A stretch of 64,000 bases of DNA. It comes from Serinus canaria (Eukaryota; Chordata; Aves; Passeriformes; Fringillidae). Each line of letters begins with the position of its first letter. Within the stretch, counting starts at the first letter, position 1. The position numbers and the translations under genes are program-made. The notes beneath the pieces are model-generated. The model was not told where the DNA came from, made no database searches, and was given only the letters and a program-made list of their open reading frames with translations. Location: assembly GCF_022539315.1 (NCBI RefSeq), contig NC_066316.1, positions 56,359,994 to 56,423,993 of the forward strand. Direction: 5' to 3'. Positions 1 to 14,488 of this stretch are shown here, one piece after another.

Positions 1-3000
1 CTTCATGCTTACTCTATAAGAGTAAACCTGAAGTATAGGAGGTCAGACTAGTTGCTCACATCAAACCCATAGAAACTGTAGAGTCGGCATAATCCCAGAA
101 GACATGATTCTTCCAGCAGCCAGGCACCTACTTGGGAAGGAACTGCATACATTTGCAACTCAGAGATTAGGCTGGAATGCCTACACTTCAACATGAGCTG
201 GAGAGCACCTGCCACCTTCACTGGAATCCAAGGGCTGGTTTTGAAAAATCCAGAGTCCAGGTCAGTGCTTATGTCCCATAAAACCTCAGTTGCAGCTAAG
301 CAGACAACTGCTGCTTAAACCTCAAAAGTCCCCTATATCCTAAGGAAACTGGTTTGTGAACTAGGTGAGATCAAAGACACAAGCAGGGACGGAGCCCTGA
401 GGGTAGGGTGTGACAAGAGTCAAACCTGAGGTATAACCACATTATCTAATCACTGTAACAGTATGTGCAGCCAGTAACCAAGGAGGGGGTGGAAAACCAA
501 GAAAAAGAAATGTGACCTTTTTCCAGATTCACCACAAGTACTCAGAACATCACTGTGCTTTAAAGGCACAGCTTGTTTCATCCCAGTTCAATCCCTCTCT
601 ACTGGAATTGCTCCCTTCTTGTGCCGCTGGCATCTCCAGCGGAGCAGGGCCCACGGCCATTCCTGCTGGCTGCAGGCAGCAGAGGAGCCTGGCAGCCTGT
701 GCCAACCTCCACAGCACAGCCTGCAGCAGGAAGATAGGCAGCACCACTGACTCGGTGTGGAAACAGAGAACACAACGTGTACTGTCCAAGAAATCCAGAA
801 AATTTTCTGTGAAATAGAGAAGACTTGATGCATCATTCTCAGAGGGCACTTGTCTGTGCTATTGCAGTAAATGTGAAAGGGACAGGAACACCCCACGAGC
901 TACAGGCATAGATAAGAAAGGTGCTCAAAAGGCAGAACACCCCTATTTCTACACATTTAAGAGTTACCTTAAATTAATGATAGTCCTGCAGACCTCCTCA
1001 GTGGGGGGATGGGGAAGAAAAGAAGAAAAACCAAGAGAGAGAGAAAAAAGTCTTAACAAAGTAACCATAAGTAACCATTAATATGCTGGACATTGCCCTG
1101 GAAAAGGCAATTGTAAGTGCAGGGTTTGTAATGAGCCAGTCTGGACTGAGACCCAAGAGAGCTTTACCCAAGCATACAGGTATGTAGGATGGGTCTGCTC
1201 CTGCCAAGAGATCGCTACAGGTCTCTCCCATAAGTTACAATTTACGTGCTCTTGAGTAATCACACTCATATGAGGGGTTTTGTTGGAATGAGCAAGGAAA
1301 TAAAGTGACATATTGATGCTGTGGAAAGATCATATGGACATTGAGGGAACATGTCACTTTGTGTTTCTCTACAGCCAGAGGATGTGAACCATAATCTACA
1401 GGAGTGGCTCACATGGCACTAGATGTTCTTGAGATGTGAAGAGCTGATAAGCTGATAAACAAAATATGTGTTAAGGTAAGATAAAGTAAGGTGGGCAAAG
1501 CTGGAGTAGTTGATAACATCAGAGTCCAGCCAGGACACACAAAACGAAAGAAAGACTGGACTGATTCAAAGCTTGTATTTCCTTCTATGTCTGCAATAAT
1601 TATGAGCACCGAGGCAAATCTCCACAAGATTATTATAGTCAAGGCCTTTGAGGCTCAACCAGATACCTGCAGAACTCAACACCAATATTAGATTCAATGT
1701 TGAGAGATACCAGCTGGACTGATGAGAAGGGAAGTGAGAAAAAGATTTTTTTTTAGCTTTTCTAATGATTTATTTGTCATCCTGGCTTCAGCTCTTCCTT
1801 ATTCTTCTACCAAATGTGCATACATGGATGCATATGTATCCACCTTATTTTCCCCCAGCACTTCTCTTCAGCTTCTCTTCTGCTTACAGATCATTTTTGC
1901 TTCTATTTCTGCTTTCCAACTTCTTTCCTTCTTTGTTCTGGATTTTTCCCTTGACTGATTATTCTTCCTTTCACTCACTGTGCTTTTCTCCCATAACCTA
2001 AAACTCTAATTTGCTCTGTTTTTAATTTCCTCACCTTTCCTCCCTTAATGTTTCCACCTCCCACCCCCAGTATCACACATATAGCACCACAGAAACAGCT
2101 TTTACCCTCGATGGGCTCCCTCTTGATAAAAGCTTTCAAGGTTTGGACTGACTCTTTACCATTTGTCTTTCAGATGAGAGAGGGACTTTTTCCTTAAAAA
2201 TAAAAAAATCCCTTGTTCCTTCCTTCTCTTTAGCCTTCTCATCCATCAAAGCAGTCAGCCCTTTATAGGACGAGCTGCCATGAGGGGACTCTTGGCAGGG
2301 AACCTGCTCTGCCTGGGAAGCTGCCAAAGACTGTAAAAGCACTGACAAACACCATGAGAGAGAGAGAAAAGGAAGCCACAGCCAGTGTCTTGGAGATGGG
2401 TTAGTATTATAAATGGGAAAAAAGGCACCGGGATGTTTCAGAGTTAGCGTTCCTAGTGCAAAGCCACCACATTTTAGAAAAAGAGTGATTTAGAAATGAT
2501 TCCTTTTCTCAGCAGTTACCAGTCCAGAGCTAGCACTGCTCTCCCCCCCACTTCTAGATTCAAATACAACCAGCAGCTGTTCTTCAAATCCTATGATGTT
2601 GACAGAGCAATATCTTGTCATCAACCAAATTCTCCCCCCTCAGAAAACCTCCTGTTAATGAGTGTTTGCAAAAACAGATGTAAAGAGTCTCCCAGATGTA
2701 ACAAATAGAATATTTATTTTCCTATAATTCCTTTTATACAAAATTCTACTTGAGTGTCCATCTGATGTGCCACATCAGATGAGATCTAGGGAGAAAGTGA
2801 AAAAAGCAAGTTAAAGAGGTGATGTTTGTATGCAAGTGCTACAAATCATTCAAAGCCTCTTAATTACTATTTGCCTGCAAATGTACATCTGTTCCCACAG
2901 CTACTTTTTCCATTCACATTTCTCCTTTCTTTTCAGCAGTTTGCTCTGTCCATTCATAGTGTCTTGGCTTCAGTGGGCTCTAAACGATTTGGCACTCCCT

Positions 3001-4019
3001 GCCCAGCACCTGGCAAACTGGGACCCAGCACTGACAAAAGCCTGGTGTGCTCTAACTGCATAGATAACTGCTTAAACAGAGGGATATTTGTTCAGGAAAA
3101 GGATGGATCTAAAAGCCAAAACCTGAAAGTAGAACAGTATTTAACCTCACACCCATTTTTTCCCCCTTCCTTTTATCAGTGTGAAGAAAAAGGTTTGAGT
3201 GAAGCACATTTTTAGGCTGCACTCTGGGAATTTTCTGTGCTCTTTACCCCAGCATCACAGAATCAGTGTGAAGTGCTCATCAGTCAAAATGGTCTGCTCA
3301 TTACCACTAGCAGTACTGAGTCACTTTGCCCCAAAGGAAGGGATTACAGAGGAAGAGAAGCTGGAGACACTTACTGCAAAGACATCTCACAGTATATTTG
3401 GGATTTTCACTTCTCAGGAAGCTGGTTTGAACAAGCCCAGCATCCGCAGAGGCTGCCCAAAGGGCTGTGAAACTGATCTGTCTTTAAACAGGAGAAACCT
3501 AAAAGGTGATTTGCAAAGCATCGGGGTTTGAGCCCACTTTTATCTCTACAAACAAACTCAGGAATCTTTCGCACACATGCTAAAGAGACCAGGACAAAGG
3601 TCCAGGTCTTTTGCCTCCTCCAAGAGTTCACAGAGGTAGTGTCACCCTGTCACTCTGGTGCAGAGCCCTGAAAGGGAGCACTAACCAGAGGGGAGCACCT
3701 CAGGTAGGGACTTCTGGATTTTCCTCATGTCAGATTAACAGGATGTTCCTGCTAAATACAAACATAATGATGGTCTGTCAGTACATCAACATGCATGTGC
3801 ACCATTCCTGTAGTGCTAAATATTTTCCCTTTCAGATCTATCCTTCATCTGAAGGGAAGAAGTCAGGACTCAGTATGTCACCTTTGTCAGATCTTCCTGT
3901 GCTTCTGCAGCCTCTGGCCAAAGACAGCAATGTGAAGAGCTGCAGAAGCTGAGTACTGAGTAGATGTCCTCAGGGCACTTGAATCCCCACGGTGAATTTC
4001 ATTCAGCTAGTTGTGCTGG
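1..4019. other. Intergenic, no gene recognised
   Basis: Six-frame reading shows only short frames without family resemblance, on both strands. The stretch includes the pyrimidine-rich tract at 1740-2060. No LINE end, LTR or RNA gene is evident. Confidence 0.6.
1740..2060. repeat. Pyrimidine-rich tract
   Basis: About 320 bases in which the plus strand is mostly C and T with TTCTTC, CTTCTCTTC and TCCTTTC runs. Open frames over it are an artefact of the low complexity. Its origin is not clear. Confidence 0.5.
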
Positions 4020-5060
4020 AATAGCCTTTCTGCCCTTTTATAAAATATGCTGAGCCTTTTTAAACATCTTCTAATGCAAGTTTCTGAACAAATAATTCAT
4101 GCCACCCTCTAACAACCTTTCCTTTCTACAAAGACTAACATCCACATTGATTTGTATAATATTTAGACTGTTTTTTTCTTTCAAAGTTAGTCTGTATTTA
4201 AAACAGATCATTGTGTTTCTACATATTTAATGAATATGACTCATAAAACCTATTTCATCTGGGATTTTTATTTTGTTATCCTTATGTGATTTTGATGCTG
4301 TTATTTTTGGCTACCAAACCAGACTATTTTGCTGAAGAAAGAGACTCAGTCTTATGGACCTCACAAATGTTATAAGAAAAGATAGTGCTCATTCAGGTAT
4401 ACATTAATAATTCATAATGCAGCCTCATTTTTAGCATCATAAATTCAACCTATTAATTTGCAAATCCATTTTTGCATTATTCATTTTCTTCTAATTGCAG
4501 AAAACCTTAAATGAAGTAGGGAAACACTGCAGTGCTAGGAATTGTTACAAGTTAGAAACAAATAATATTTTTCCTTTAGAAGTAAGCCAAGAACAGGGGC
4601 ACATTTTCCAATGTGTGATATTTGACTTCGGGGCTAAACACAGCTTGACCTTCTTAGTCTAATTTTTTTGTGGAAATGCAGCCAGTGCAATCCCAGTGTG
4701 CGCGTGTGTGTGCGGGTTACGGGCTTCTTAAAGCCACAGGCCAAATTCCATGAAATTTCACAAAAGAGCAAAATGCCTTTATGCAGTCTCAGTAATTTTC
4801 ATCTATTTCAAGTTGTTTGAAAATAGATCATCACAATAAATAGCCAAAAAGAAAAGTGACTTTTTTCTTGCTCTGGCTTATAACACGCTTTTAATTAGAA
4901 ACCAGGGAAGCCCCACGGAAAGGAGGTAAAAATGCCTTGTTTACAAGAAAAGCTCATTCAGCTCTTTTTAATTTCAAAGGCTGATATCTAGATCAGAAGA
5001 AACTATCTATACTGGCAAGCATCAACTTTGAAACATACTCAAACACATCCGGTTTTGTGC
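4020..5060. other. AT-rich unique stretch, candidate conserved non-coding element
   Basis: This kilobase has almost no open frames, no transposon signature, and many homeodomain- and POU-like AT cores (TTAATTAG, ATTAATAATTCATAAT, TTTGCATTATTCAT, TTAATTTGC), then a short GTGTGCGCGTGTGTG patch near 4697. That texture is typical of vertebrate distal enhancers, but conservation cannot be seen from one sequence. Confidence 0.3.
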
Positions 5061-8000
5061 TAGAGCACATCTGTACTGTATTCTCTGGAACAAGGGCAGC
5101 TACTACATGTGAAGGTCATGCCTATGGCAGAGACTGATCCCAGTGATCTTCATCCTCTGATTTTAGTTGCAATTAATTCTGTCTAAAGAACACACAGATC
5201 AGCCAGGCAGTTCATTCAAGTCCCCTAATGTCCAGACTCACCCTACTGTGTGTCTCAGGCCACTGCTGCTGAAGGGAAGCCCAGGCAAGCCAGGGGCTCC
5301 TGAAAGTTCATTGTTCATCTACCTTAACACCAGATAGCATCAATTTACTGAGACAATCAAAAAATCAAAAACCAAAATAATCAAACAAAAAGACAATTAT
5401 GTGCAGCTTTGCAAACAATGTAGTGCTCGTGCTCGTAAACATTAGTGAAGTTATTTGTCTCTCCCAGCACTACCTCAGAATTACTGTGTAGAGATCTTCT
5501 GCCCCCTGGAAGAAGCTCTACAGGAAACCCACAAGCAGAGTGCTGGGAAGTTTTGAAGAACTCCAAAAACTGTTTACAAGAGAGTGGATAAATACTAGTT
5601 TGACTCTTGCAACAGCTCATGACTTATTTAGCATCTCAGAGGCTGCAAGATGTGTGTCCAGATTCAAAGAGGGCTGTGACTGCATTCAGCCACTTTGGCA
5701 GCCAGCCAGTTACCAGGAAGGATTGATATATGTGCATTTACATGCCAGCTGTGAAAACATGTTGAAGGCATCAAGGTAGATATCAACTGCACTTCATATC
5801 TGACAGAAAACATAACAATAATTTTAACAGACACTGAAAGATCTGCCTCAGCCTTGTGACTTTGTCATCACTGATAGAAATGGCAATGGCTATGAACCTG
5901 AACAGGACCTTAATTTGGGCCAGTCATGTGTAATTCACTGCACAGTGGGGTCCAAATCAGTATAGCCCCTGCCTATTACATGAGAACAGATTTCTCATAA
6001 GACCAAAACATTCCCTATTTGCACAGATTTTGGATATCATGCTCATAATTAATATTTTGGATTTTCAATCAGTTACTTAGCCAAGAATAATGTATAATGG
6101 GAGTGCCTGAAATGTAAATTATCCATATGGGTGTATATCCAATGAGAAGGGGTACACTGCCTGGAATCTGGCCCTGTAGGTATCTTTTTAAAAGAAATAT
6201 TTAAGCTGGGAGAGCTCCAGGAGGTGATGAGGCTGTCACTGGCACAGTGTTGCTGCAATGGTACAAGGACAAAGCAAGTAAGTTGCCTTTCATTCCCTTC
6301 AGGGAGGCTGGAGCCAAGAAGCAGCACTAAATGCTTGTGGTCCTGGGCTAAACACCCCTTCCCCGCAGCCTGGTCTCCTCCAGTTAAAAATATCTCTGGT
6401 TTCCCTCCAAGCCAACATTATTAAGCTTATGGTTTTAGAAAGCATTTGGAAGAAGATAAATGCAATTTCAGCATTGGGATTTTGAGGGTTGGCCGCCACA
6501 TTTTTTTTTTTAAAGAGTACTGTTAATACTAATTCTCTCCCTCACTCTGCACAGCTCATCCCAAAGGGCATTCAGCCTCAAGAAACACATCTGAGGACAT
6601 TCTTAAAGCAGCCCTAAAACACCAATTTCACCTTCTATGAGGCAGTATGAGAGCCACAACCCTGGATATTTTTTAAAAAATTTACACAGAGTATACCATC
6701 CACTCTGTCCTGCTCCCTTTTTTCCTCAAGAACATCAGCAGGAGCAACAAACTCTGAGACTGACCCTGGCACAAAGAAAACTGTCCACCATCAATGACTT
6801 GTAGGGCACCCAGGACATTCTGTGTGTACACACACGTGAATAACTGGGTCACCACTACTTCTTCCTCCCTTTATTCTTCCGCAAGCGCTCTGCAGCATGA
6901 GGTAAAATCCTGCAACTAGATCAGCAGGATAACAGCATTACAAAACCCATCAATAGATCAAGTGCTCAGGGACACAAAGGTCTAAAACACATTGTGAGAG
7001 CCTTTTCTTAGCCAGCAGCTCCCCATTCATCTTATCTGCAGTTCAGTGAAGCAAAGTATTCAATCAGAATTAATTCTTACTATAGAAAAAGTGAAACGCC
7101 ATACATTTAAAAAACCTTAACAGAGCTTTATATCAATAACAGAAGCAGGGAATGAGAAGGTTCTCTACAGCAGATGCTATTAGAAAAAAGACCAAAAAAC
7201 CCATAAACATTTCTCATAGTTCTTTGGAAACAGCCATTCAAACCAACTGCACTGGGCAGAGCTGGGGTTGTAAAAGCGCTCTTGGCTTAGGATATGTTCC
7301 ATCGCCACCCACGCTGGAAGAACCCCACACAAGGGCATATTTTCTCTTCCTGCTATAAAAAGGGGCAAATGAAGTATTTTAGAGCTTGGGATGACTTTCT
7401 TGGGATGTGAAGGCTCCCTGGGCTGAACTATAGTTGGAAACATTCACTGAAGGATTGGGCAAGGGGATGTGAGAGGCTTTAGGTGGAAGCCCACAGAATA
7501 GCTGAGGAGTGCACCTCATCCTGCACCAGTGGACATGTCCACAGCAGCAACACTGCAGCCACAGCTGCAAGCCCCCTGGAAAAGCAGGCAGATCAAGAAC
7601 AGTGGTTTCCACCTGGAAACCCTGCCCTTCATCACTCAGGCATTGTTTCCCACACAGTCTGGCATGTGGGACCTTGTATTCACTAATTTCAATCTGGATA
7701 ACAGCGTTTTGCACAGCTTCCAACTTTTACTTCTGCAGTAGTCTGAGGGGGAAAAAGCACTCCATGCTGACTTAGCCAACTGACTGTGATGTTAGGGACA
7801 GAAAGAGGCAGGATAAAGGTGAGGGATTCAAGGACAATTCCTCAAAATATAAATGCCAGCTTGGGAAAGGTCAGCTGGAAGATTGTATACAGAACTGAAA
7901 CAGGGCTGAGCAGGTAAAGCATACATACATTTTCTGCTTTGTTGGAGAAGAACAAAACTCTAAATCACATTTTTAGATAAAAGTATTTAATAAGAATTAA

Positions 8001-8073
8001 GAAAAAAAGCTTTTCATACAAATTCCTCCACCACACCCTTTCTTCTGCATGTGTGTCTATACGTGCATTTTGG

Positions 8074-8078
<5 letters not shown>

Positions 8079-8105
<27 letters not shown>

Positions 8106-8106
8106 G
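8079..8106. repeat. Homopolymer junction T16-G12
   Basis: Sixteen T residues (8079-8094) run straight into twelve G residues (8095-8106). The G run could form quadruplex structure, and both runs are prone to length errors in sequencing. Confidence 0.95.
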
Positions 8107-10327
8107 AGGCAGAAAGACCAATATGGGGAATTTTTAACTCTGTAAGTACCATTTGCTGAATTTAGACCAGAAACCCTCACCTAATGCATCCAGCAGAATA
8201 CTTCAACACATTCCCTTTTCCTGCTCAACTCTTTCAGCATGCTCCAAACCTGTATTGTACCCAAAATCAGTGCCTGGACAAGCCTGGCACCAAAGACAGA
8301 GGGTGGAGCTCACCTTGCCTCATGACAGTGTGGCACAGGTCTGCAGAGGCAAGCTACAGAGCTGCATCCCCTCCTCTTCATCACATCACACAGATTGATC
8401 CAGCCAGTGGCTACCTGGAAGCTACATTCTTTAGCAGAGTTACCAGGAGCCCTAGCCAAATATCAAATCTTTGGTGCTGGGTGGGATGTTCTGAAGTTTT
8501 TCCTAGCAGTTTCTTCTCTCTGTTTATTTTGTCCTCTGTAGGAAAATCACCACCAAGAAGGAAAATCTTACACAGTAATGAAAAGTGGAAATTACACTCT
8601 TGAAATCTCTTTCAGTCATCTACAACTTCTACTTTAAAAAAAAAAAAAAGAAAAAAAAAGCAGTTTCAGATTTCTGAGCAGTTGCCTGGTGCCATTCAGC
8701 AAGCAGCATACACATAAAAGCACTTGTCACCACATTCAAGAGACTCATTGGGAATCTGCCTTTTGCCTCACCTCAGGTCAAATCAAGTCTTTGGTTAAGA
8801 TCTGGGCATTCCTTCTCTTTGAAACTTTGTAGAATTATTTGTTATCCTAAAAATGCCAGTCACAGCTAACTGATTTATATGCATTTTACGAGTATTTTGA
8901 AAGGAGGAAAAATACAATTTCACAGAGAAATCCCTCTACTATATGGCACAGAGTACATGGAAGCAAAAATACCAGAACACTCTTTTATGATGCCAGATAT
9001 ATTGAAGGCAAGAACAACACTCCCCTTGCTGAGCATTTACAACCATTCACACAAAAATCCTCACTCACACATCCATCCTTCAGGACCCTCGACATTCAGA
9101 GCATAACGTGAACATAACATGGAAGTGTTTTCAGCTTTTACTTGGGTAAATCCCAGATTTTTCTCCTATTAGCAGTCCCCATGGTAACTAACATTAGTGA
9201 AGGAGGGAGAAATCCAGTCCCAGAGTAACCTGATATTTTCACAGAAATGGGCAAATGAGATGAAGGGGAGACAGAGATGTTTCATTCAGCAGTGTTTGGG
9301 AGAGACAGCATAGCTCACTGCCATTGAATGGAAGTTTGTCAGGAGAATTCAGCAGGGGAAAAGGCCAGGTCATGTAGCTGCATAGCCACTCAAGAAGCTG
9401 GCACAAGGTCACTTCCTGAACACACTGGGTGGAACTTTGCCTGAAGGAGCCTCCAGTTTCATTCCCACTCCCCAGGGTGCAGCACCCTGTTTCAGTCAGG
9501 TTTTGTGGCTCTTGGATTTTGCCTTAGCCCTAGTCTTGAATTGCAACAGATGACGTTATTCAAGTATCACTTAAAAGCAAGCTATAATAATTGCTTTAGA
9601 ATATAAGACACTTGTGCAATACATTTCTAGTACCAGTCCCATTTATTGCAAAACCCATTGCTGGTGATGGCCCTCACTGCAGAGTAGAGTTATTCCTACC
9701 AGAAAGCTAATCTCCAGCTCAGGTCCTTGAAGCAAGCAAGGGAAAAGACTTCAGAAGCAGACAGGTTTTGACTGGGTTGCAATTTAAAGTAGGAGAAAGT
9801 GAATCCCAGGGCACAGGTCCATGAAAAAAGCCACATGCTCACTTTTGAATGAATGTATTTTTCAAGCATCAACAGAGAGCAGGAGACATCTCCAGGATGC
9901 TTCATGCACATCTTGCTTCCTGACCATTTCAGCCTCATGTTAACACACAGGGCATCTGATATGAATTGGCTGATAAAAGGAAAACAAAAATCTAACAGCC
10001 AAGCCACCTGCATACCAGAGAATCTCCAAGTGCCCTGTCAGAGAGCCGTGGCTCAGTAGCTGTAGATGTCATCCTGTGATTGTTTGTGGTTGTTTCATGT
10101 GTCAAAACAGAAAATGCTATCAGGGACCTATAAATAAGGCATCTGAGCAGAGCTTTGCTGCAGGCATTTTCCTGCCTTGATGTACCAACTTCAAGATCAG
10201 AAAGAAGTTGGAGAAGGTTATCACAGTGACACTTCCATCCCAAACAACTCACTGGTTTTTTAGGAGCAGCCAGCTACCATAATTAAGCTGACAGCCAATT
10301 GCTAACACTTAATTTATCTAATAACAC

Positions 10328-10353
10328 TATTGTCTATCAAACAATAGACAATA
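10328..10353. repeat. 10-bp inverted repeat with 6-nt loop
   Basis: TATTGTCTAT (10328-10337) and ATAGACAATA (10344-10353) pair perfectly around CAAACA. Confidence 0.9.
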
Positions 10354-13300
10354 TTCTGCACTAAGTTCAGATAGAAGTCTGGAATACAGATGGTCTTGCA
10401 AAATCTGGAATAACTCACACTTACTGTGGAGGGAACTACAGTCTCACTTATTTAGCAGTCATTGACTCAATATATGGCTCACATTACTTCAGTGCAGATA
10501 TTTAAGTCTAAAGCAGTGCTCTTGTGATGAAAAAAAAAAAAAAAGCACAAGCTGAACATTTTCCAACATGGTCAGAAAATGCAGCACCACATTTAATACA
10601 GAAACAAGTGAGATACAGGAACTTAAAGAGGAAAAGGTTTAACTGGTTTAAAAGGCTTTAAAGGTTTCCTTTAAAAAGGAAAAGGCTCCTAACAAGGTGA
10701 TACAAGCATCATTTCTTGTGGACTTAGCTGGCAGAAGTTGCTGCAGAGGTTTGAACACACCTCACCCCTTCGTGTGTCTGAATATGATGAAATAGGTACA
10801 GAATGTATAACTGTTCCTGTATTTGGCTGTGCTATCTCTTCTGAAGTGGAAGCCTTCAGTGCATCCCAAGTCAACATACAGCAAGCTCTGGATGTGTCAG
10901 TAGTGCTCCTGCAAAATCACGGTCTGTCCTTGTTTCCTACATATGCACCTGCATACACAAACACACCCCCTCTCCCCATCCCTCTAGGATTCCAGCAGTG
11001 GCTTGCTGCTCTCCACTCTTACAGAATGGGCTGAGCCCCATATCCTGCACCAACCCCTTGCTCCCTCTCTACTGAAATCCAAACACTTGCTCCTGGATTC
11101 CTTCTCACTTAGGCAGAAGAAAGCCTTGCATGGGAGCAGGTCTGGTTAAATCACACAGAATGGCATTCTTAGCAGCAGGGATTATTGCCTGGAATTGTAA
11201 TGGGTCACCCAGAAGAGAGCATCACAAAGTGCCAGTCCAGTGGTTTCATGAATGCAATTCACAGAGTCTCCTGACTTCTTGCTTTTTCTAAGGCATGCTA
11301 TAAAACACTGCTGTATACTTCAGTGCACACACTGAAAGAAGAGGTCAGTTTCTTTTCTACAGCACTGTCTGAACAGCATGAGATTCTTGAGGACTAAAAG
11401 AATTCATTCACAGAAGCATTGTAATGGGTGCTAATCAAAGGAAAACCCCAGAATGGAGAAACTTGCTTGTCTGAAATCATTGAATGAGCATCTAGTTGTA
11501 ACACACTAATGACTTGGGGTATTTTCAAGCTGACAGAACTGTTTCTTAAATCAATTTAAATAATATTTAATAAAGAATGTTAGTGAGGGAAATGCTTTGA
11601 CATGTCTCTTGTACAGTAAATTTAAAACAGCATCTACAGAAGAAGACCCTTCCATTGAGAAATAAGGTTGTGTAGAGGGAAATATTTTATGTTGAAATGC
11701 TGCTGTTCAAAGTGTGGGGAGGTCTTGCATATTTTTAGAATGCAAGGAACTAAACTCCCTGTCGCAAAGAACTGAGCAACACAAATAATTTTCATTTCCC
11801 CAAGCTCAGACATTTTGATGCCAGCTGTGATCTTTATAAGAATCTCAACCTCAGAATTCACATCAAATGCTACTTTGCTATCCCAAGCTGCTGTAATTTA
11901 ATTTCTGCTGCCTTTGACTGCCATCCTCCCCCCGCCCCTTCAAGACAGAAACAGTCAGAAGAGCTGATTCATGGAAAACAAGTGATCAAAACTCTCCCAC
12001 TCTCCACAGGAGTTCACACCAATTTGGCTTCTGTACTTCCACCTTGCTGGTAATCAAGATACTCCATCTTGGCCCCACCAGCAGCAACCTGAGTGCTTGT
12101 GCTCTCTGTACGACCTGGTTTTAGCACACTTTGGGGTGCAAGGAAATCAGTCCTTTCCTTTGGCAGCTGTTTAGTTTGCTCTTGGATAAGGAATATGATT
12201 GACTTGCATTTATTAAGGAAACAAAAAGTCACTACCCATCAAGGTCTATTATCTGTCTGTCATACTTTGATTTTCTGAGAAATCTGAATAGATAAGCACT
12301 GATTCCCCCTGATTAGTGCAATCATTGATCAAGCCTGGCAGTAAGTAAGGCATCAATGTTAACACTTACTCCAAAACAGCAGCACCTGCCCAGCGGGTCA
12401 CACCCCGATGAAGATTACCACTGCAGTGTGGAGACCAAACAGATGCACCCATACATCCACAGCAGAGCCCTTTCTCCAGTCAGAGCCACTCTGCTGAATC
12501 TTACATGGGCCTGCCTTCAGTGTAGCTGTGCAACAAATGGACTGGGCAGAGAATAAAACCCTTCCCAGCCCCTTCATGAAAAGCTGCACTACCAGGACAA
12601 CAGTGGCCCATCATCTCACCAGCCACTCCAAACCCAAGGGCAAAGGCTGCCTGCAATGACCCCAGAGGGATTTACTGGTGAATTCAATATGCAGGATGGA
12701 GAAAAGATTTTTCATGGCCTTCACCAGTTTGAAATTATTTTCTGATTATTCTATGCCCAGCTGTCTTCTCATCCTCCCCTGAGCTGCTGCCCTTGTGCAG
12801 GATGCTGCAGAGGGCACGACACTCCTTCCTCCTGCCAACAAGCCAAATCTCACAGGGATGTCCCATTCACTTCCAGAAGTGAGAAACCCTGACAGAAGGG
12901 AAAAACAAATATTTGAAGACTCTCATCTTTTCATTTGCCTTTCTGCAAGCTTGTTTTATCTTCTATAGCTTACATCAGCACAGAGGTGCAGCTGCAGCCG
13001 GCCATTCCCAAGGATGCTGAGGTGACCAGCACCTCAGATCTTCTCATCCACACTCTGCAACACACACCACAACTCATACAGGCACATGTCTGGGGTGGCT
13101 GAGGCACAGATGTGGTTTTCTGCCTGCTGCAGGGTACAGATTGCCTGTGCTTCCTGCTCACAGAAGTCCCATTCCTCTTTCATCCTTTACTTGGAATCAC
13201 CCCATCTGAGTTTTGAGACACCCTCCTATGGCTTTTTGAGAGTCTACTTAAAACAGATGGCTCCAACACAGGTTCCCTGTGTTTCACAAATAAAAAGTGG

Positions 13301-14259
13301 GTTTTTTCAGAAGCAGAACTAAATGGCTGCACATAGTTTGAAGCAATTTTTTCACACTAAACTTCCAGGTCATGGTGACAGGAATAGATGCTTCACCATA
13401 TTATCTCACAACATGAAGCCTTGTAGAAATTTAATACTTCCCAACAGAAAACAGAAACATGTTGACTGACTGCTCTGTCTTTTCCTAATGAGAGAGACAG
13501 AAAGAATGGGTGGGCACATGCTTGCCAGCAAAGGTAAAAAATTGTTACAGGAGTAAAACAATGCACACAGGAGACCAGACAGCAGCCTTTATCTGTTTAA
13601 CTCCTTCTGCTCAGACAGACATACAGCAAGCACCTAAATTCATCCCAGTTACCAACAATGTAAAGTTCTCTCCAGATTCTCAAAGTAATGACATTCAATC
13701 CTCCTTTACTTAGCCCAGGCAACACCTAGGGAAGCAATGTGCCTAAAGAAGGAACAGGACTGTGCAAGCACAGGGAATAAGAAATGCTTTCCTAATAAAC
13801 TTACTGGCTTTGGAGAACAGAATACAACAGGTAGAGAAAGAAGAGATGAAGAATAAAATATTTAAAGGATTGAATTAAAAAAAAAAAAAAAAGCCAAAGT
13901 GTACTCAGAAAACAAGTACAGGAAGGTATTTCTAATTCCCTAACTATTTGCTGAGATTTTCACTGAGCACTGAAGCAATTGTGCTCTTCAGTGATTATTG
14001 TTTCAAGGATCAGGTTGTTACTGCAGACTAGGAATAAAAGTGTCATGCAAACAATTTCTATGATTTTGAAATGGGTAAAACAGATGAGCAGAAAAGTATA
14101 AGCATCACTATTCAAAGACATCACATCAAAGAGAACACAAAATAGAGCAGAGGGGAAGGGAATGCAGTTCAGAAAAAGCTTTTAATTTAAAATTAAGAAG
14201 TCAGAACAATAGAGGATGGAAAGAAAAGGAAGTCTCAGAATAATTTTGTCCGCAGCAGG

Positions 14260-14430
14260 ATCATCTTATACCTCTGCCTTTTCCAGGACAGATTTGGCTA
14301 ATCTGCCTCAACCACTTGTAATGGTGAGGCATCACCAACACTGCCACTCTGGAACGTATTCTAGTGCTTAGTTTCTGGAAAGATTTTTCTGTGTCTTATT
14401 TGAATCATCAGACTGCCTCAGGTCAAATAT
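14260..14430 (-). mobile_element. Possible degraded CR1 3' region
   Basis: CTGCCTCAACCACTTGTAATGG, then CTGGAACGTATTCTAGTGCTT and AAAGATTTTTCTG recall the reverse-complement CR1 segment around CTGTTCCAGTGCTT. The match is loose and may be wrong. Confidence 0.3.
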
Positions 14431-14436
14431 TGACTG

Positions 14437-14483
14437 CTTCCATTTATTAACTACTAACGTAGCTGGTAGTTAATAAATGGAAG
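14437..14483. repeat. Perfect 18-bp inverted repeat with 11-nt loop
   Basis: CTTCCATTTATTAACTAC (14437-14454) and GTAGTTAATAAATGGAAG (14466-14483) are exact reverse complements around the loop TAACGTAGCTG. The stem is AT-rich. It is too short to be a standard microRNA precursor. Confidence 0.95.
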
Positions 14484-14488
14484 TTGGT

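Larger units (their letters stand above)
5061..14259. other. Intergenic, no gene recognised
   Basis: No exon with matching splice signals and a known peptide was found on either strand. The stretch contains the T16-G12 junction (8079-8106), A-runs near 8637, 10530 and 13877, and a 10-bp hairpin at 10328-10353. Confidence 0.6.
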
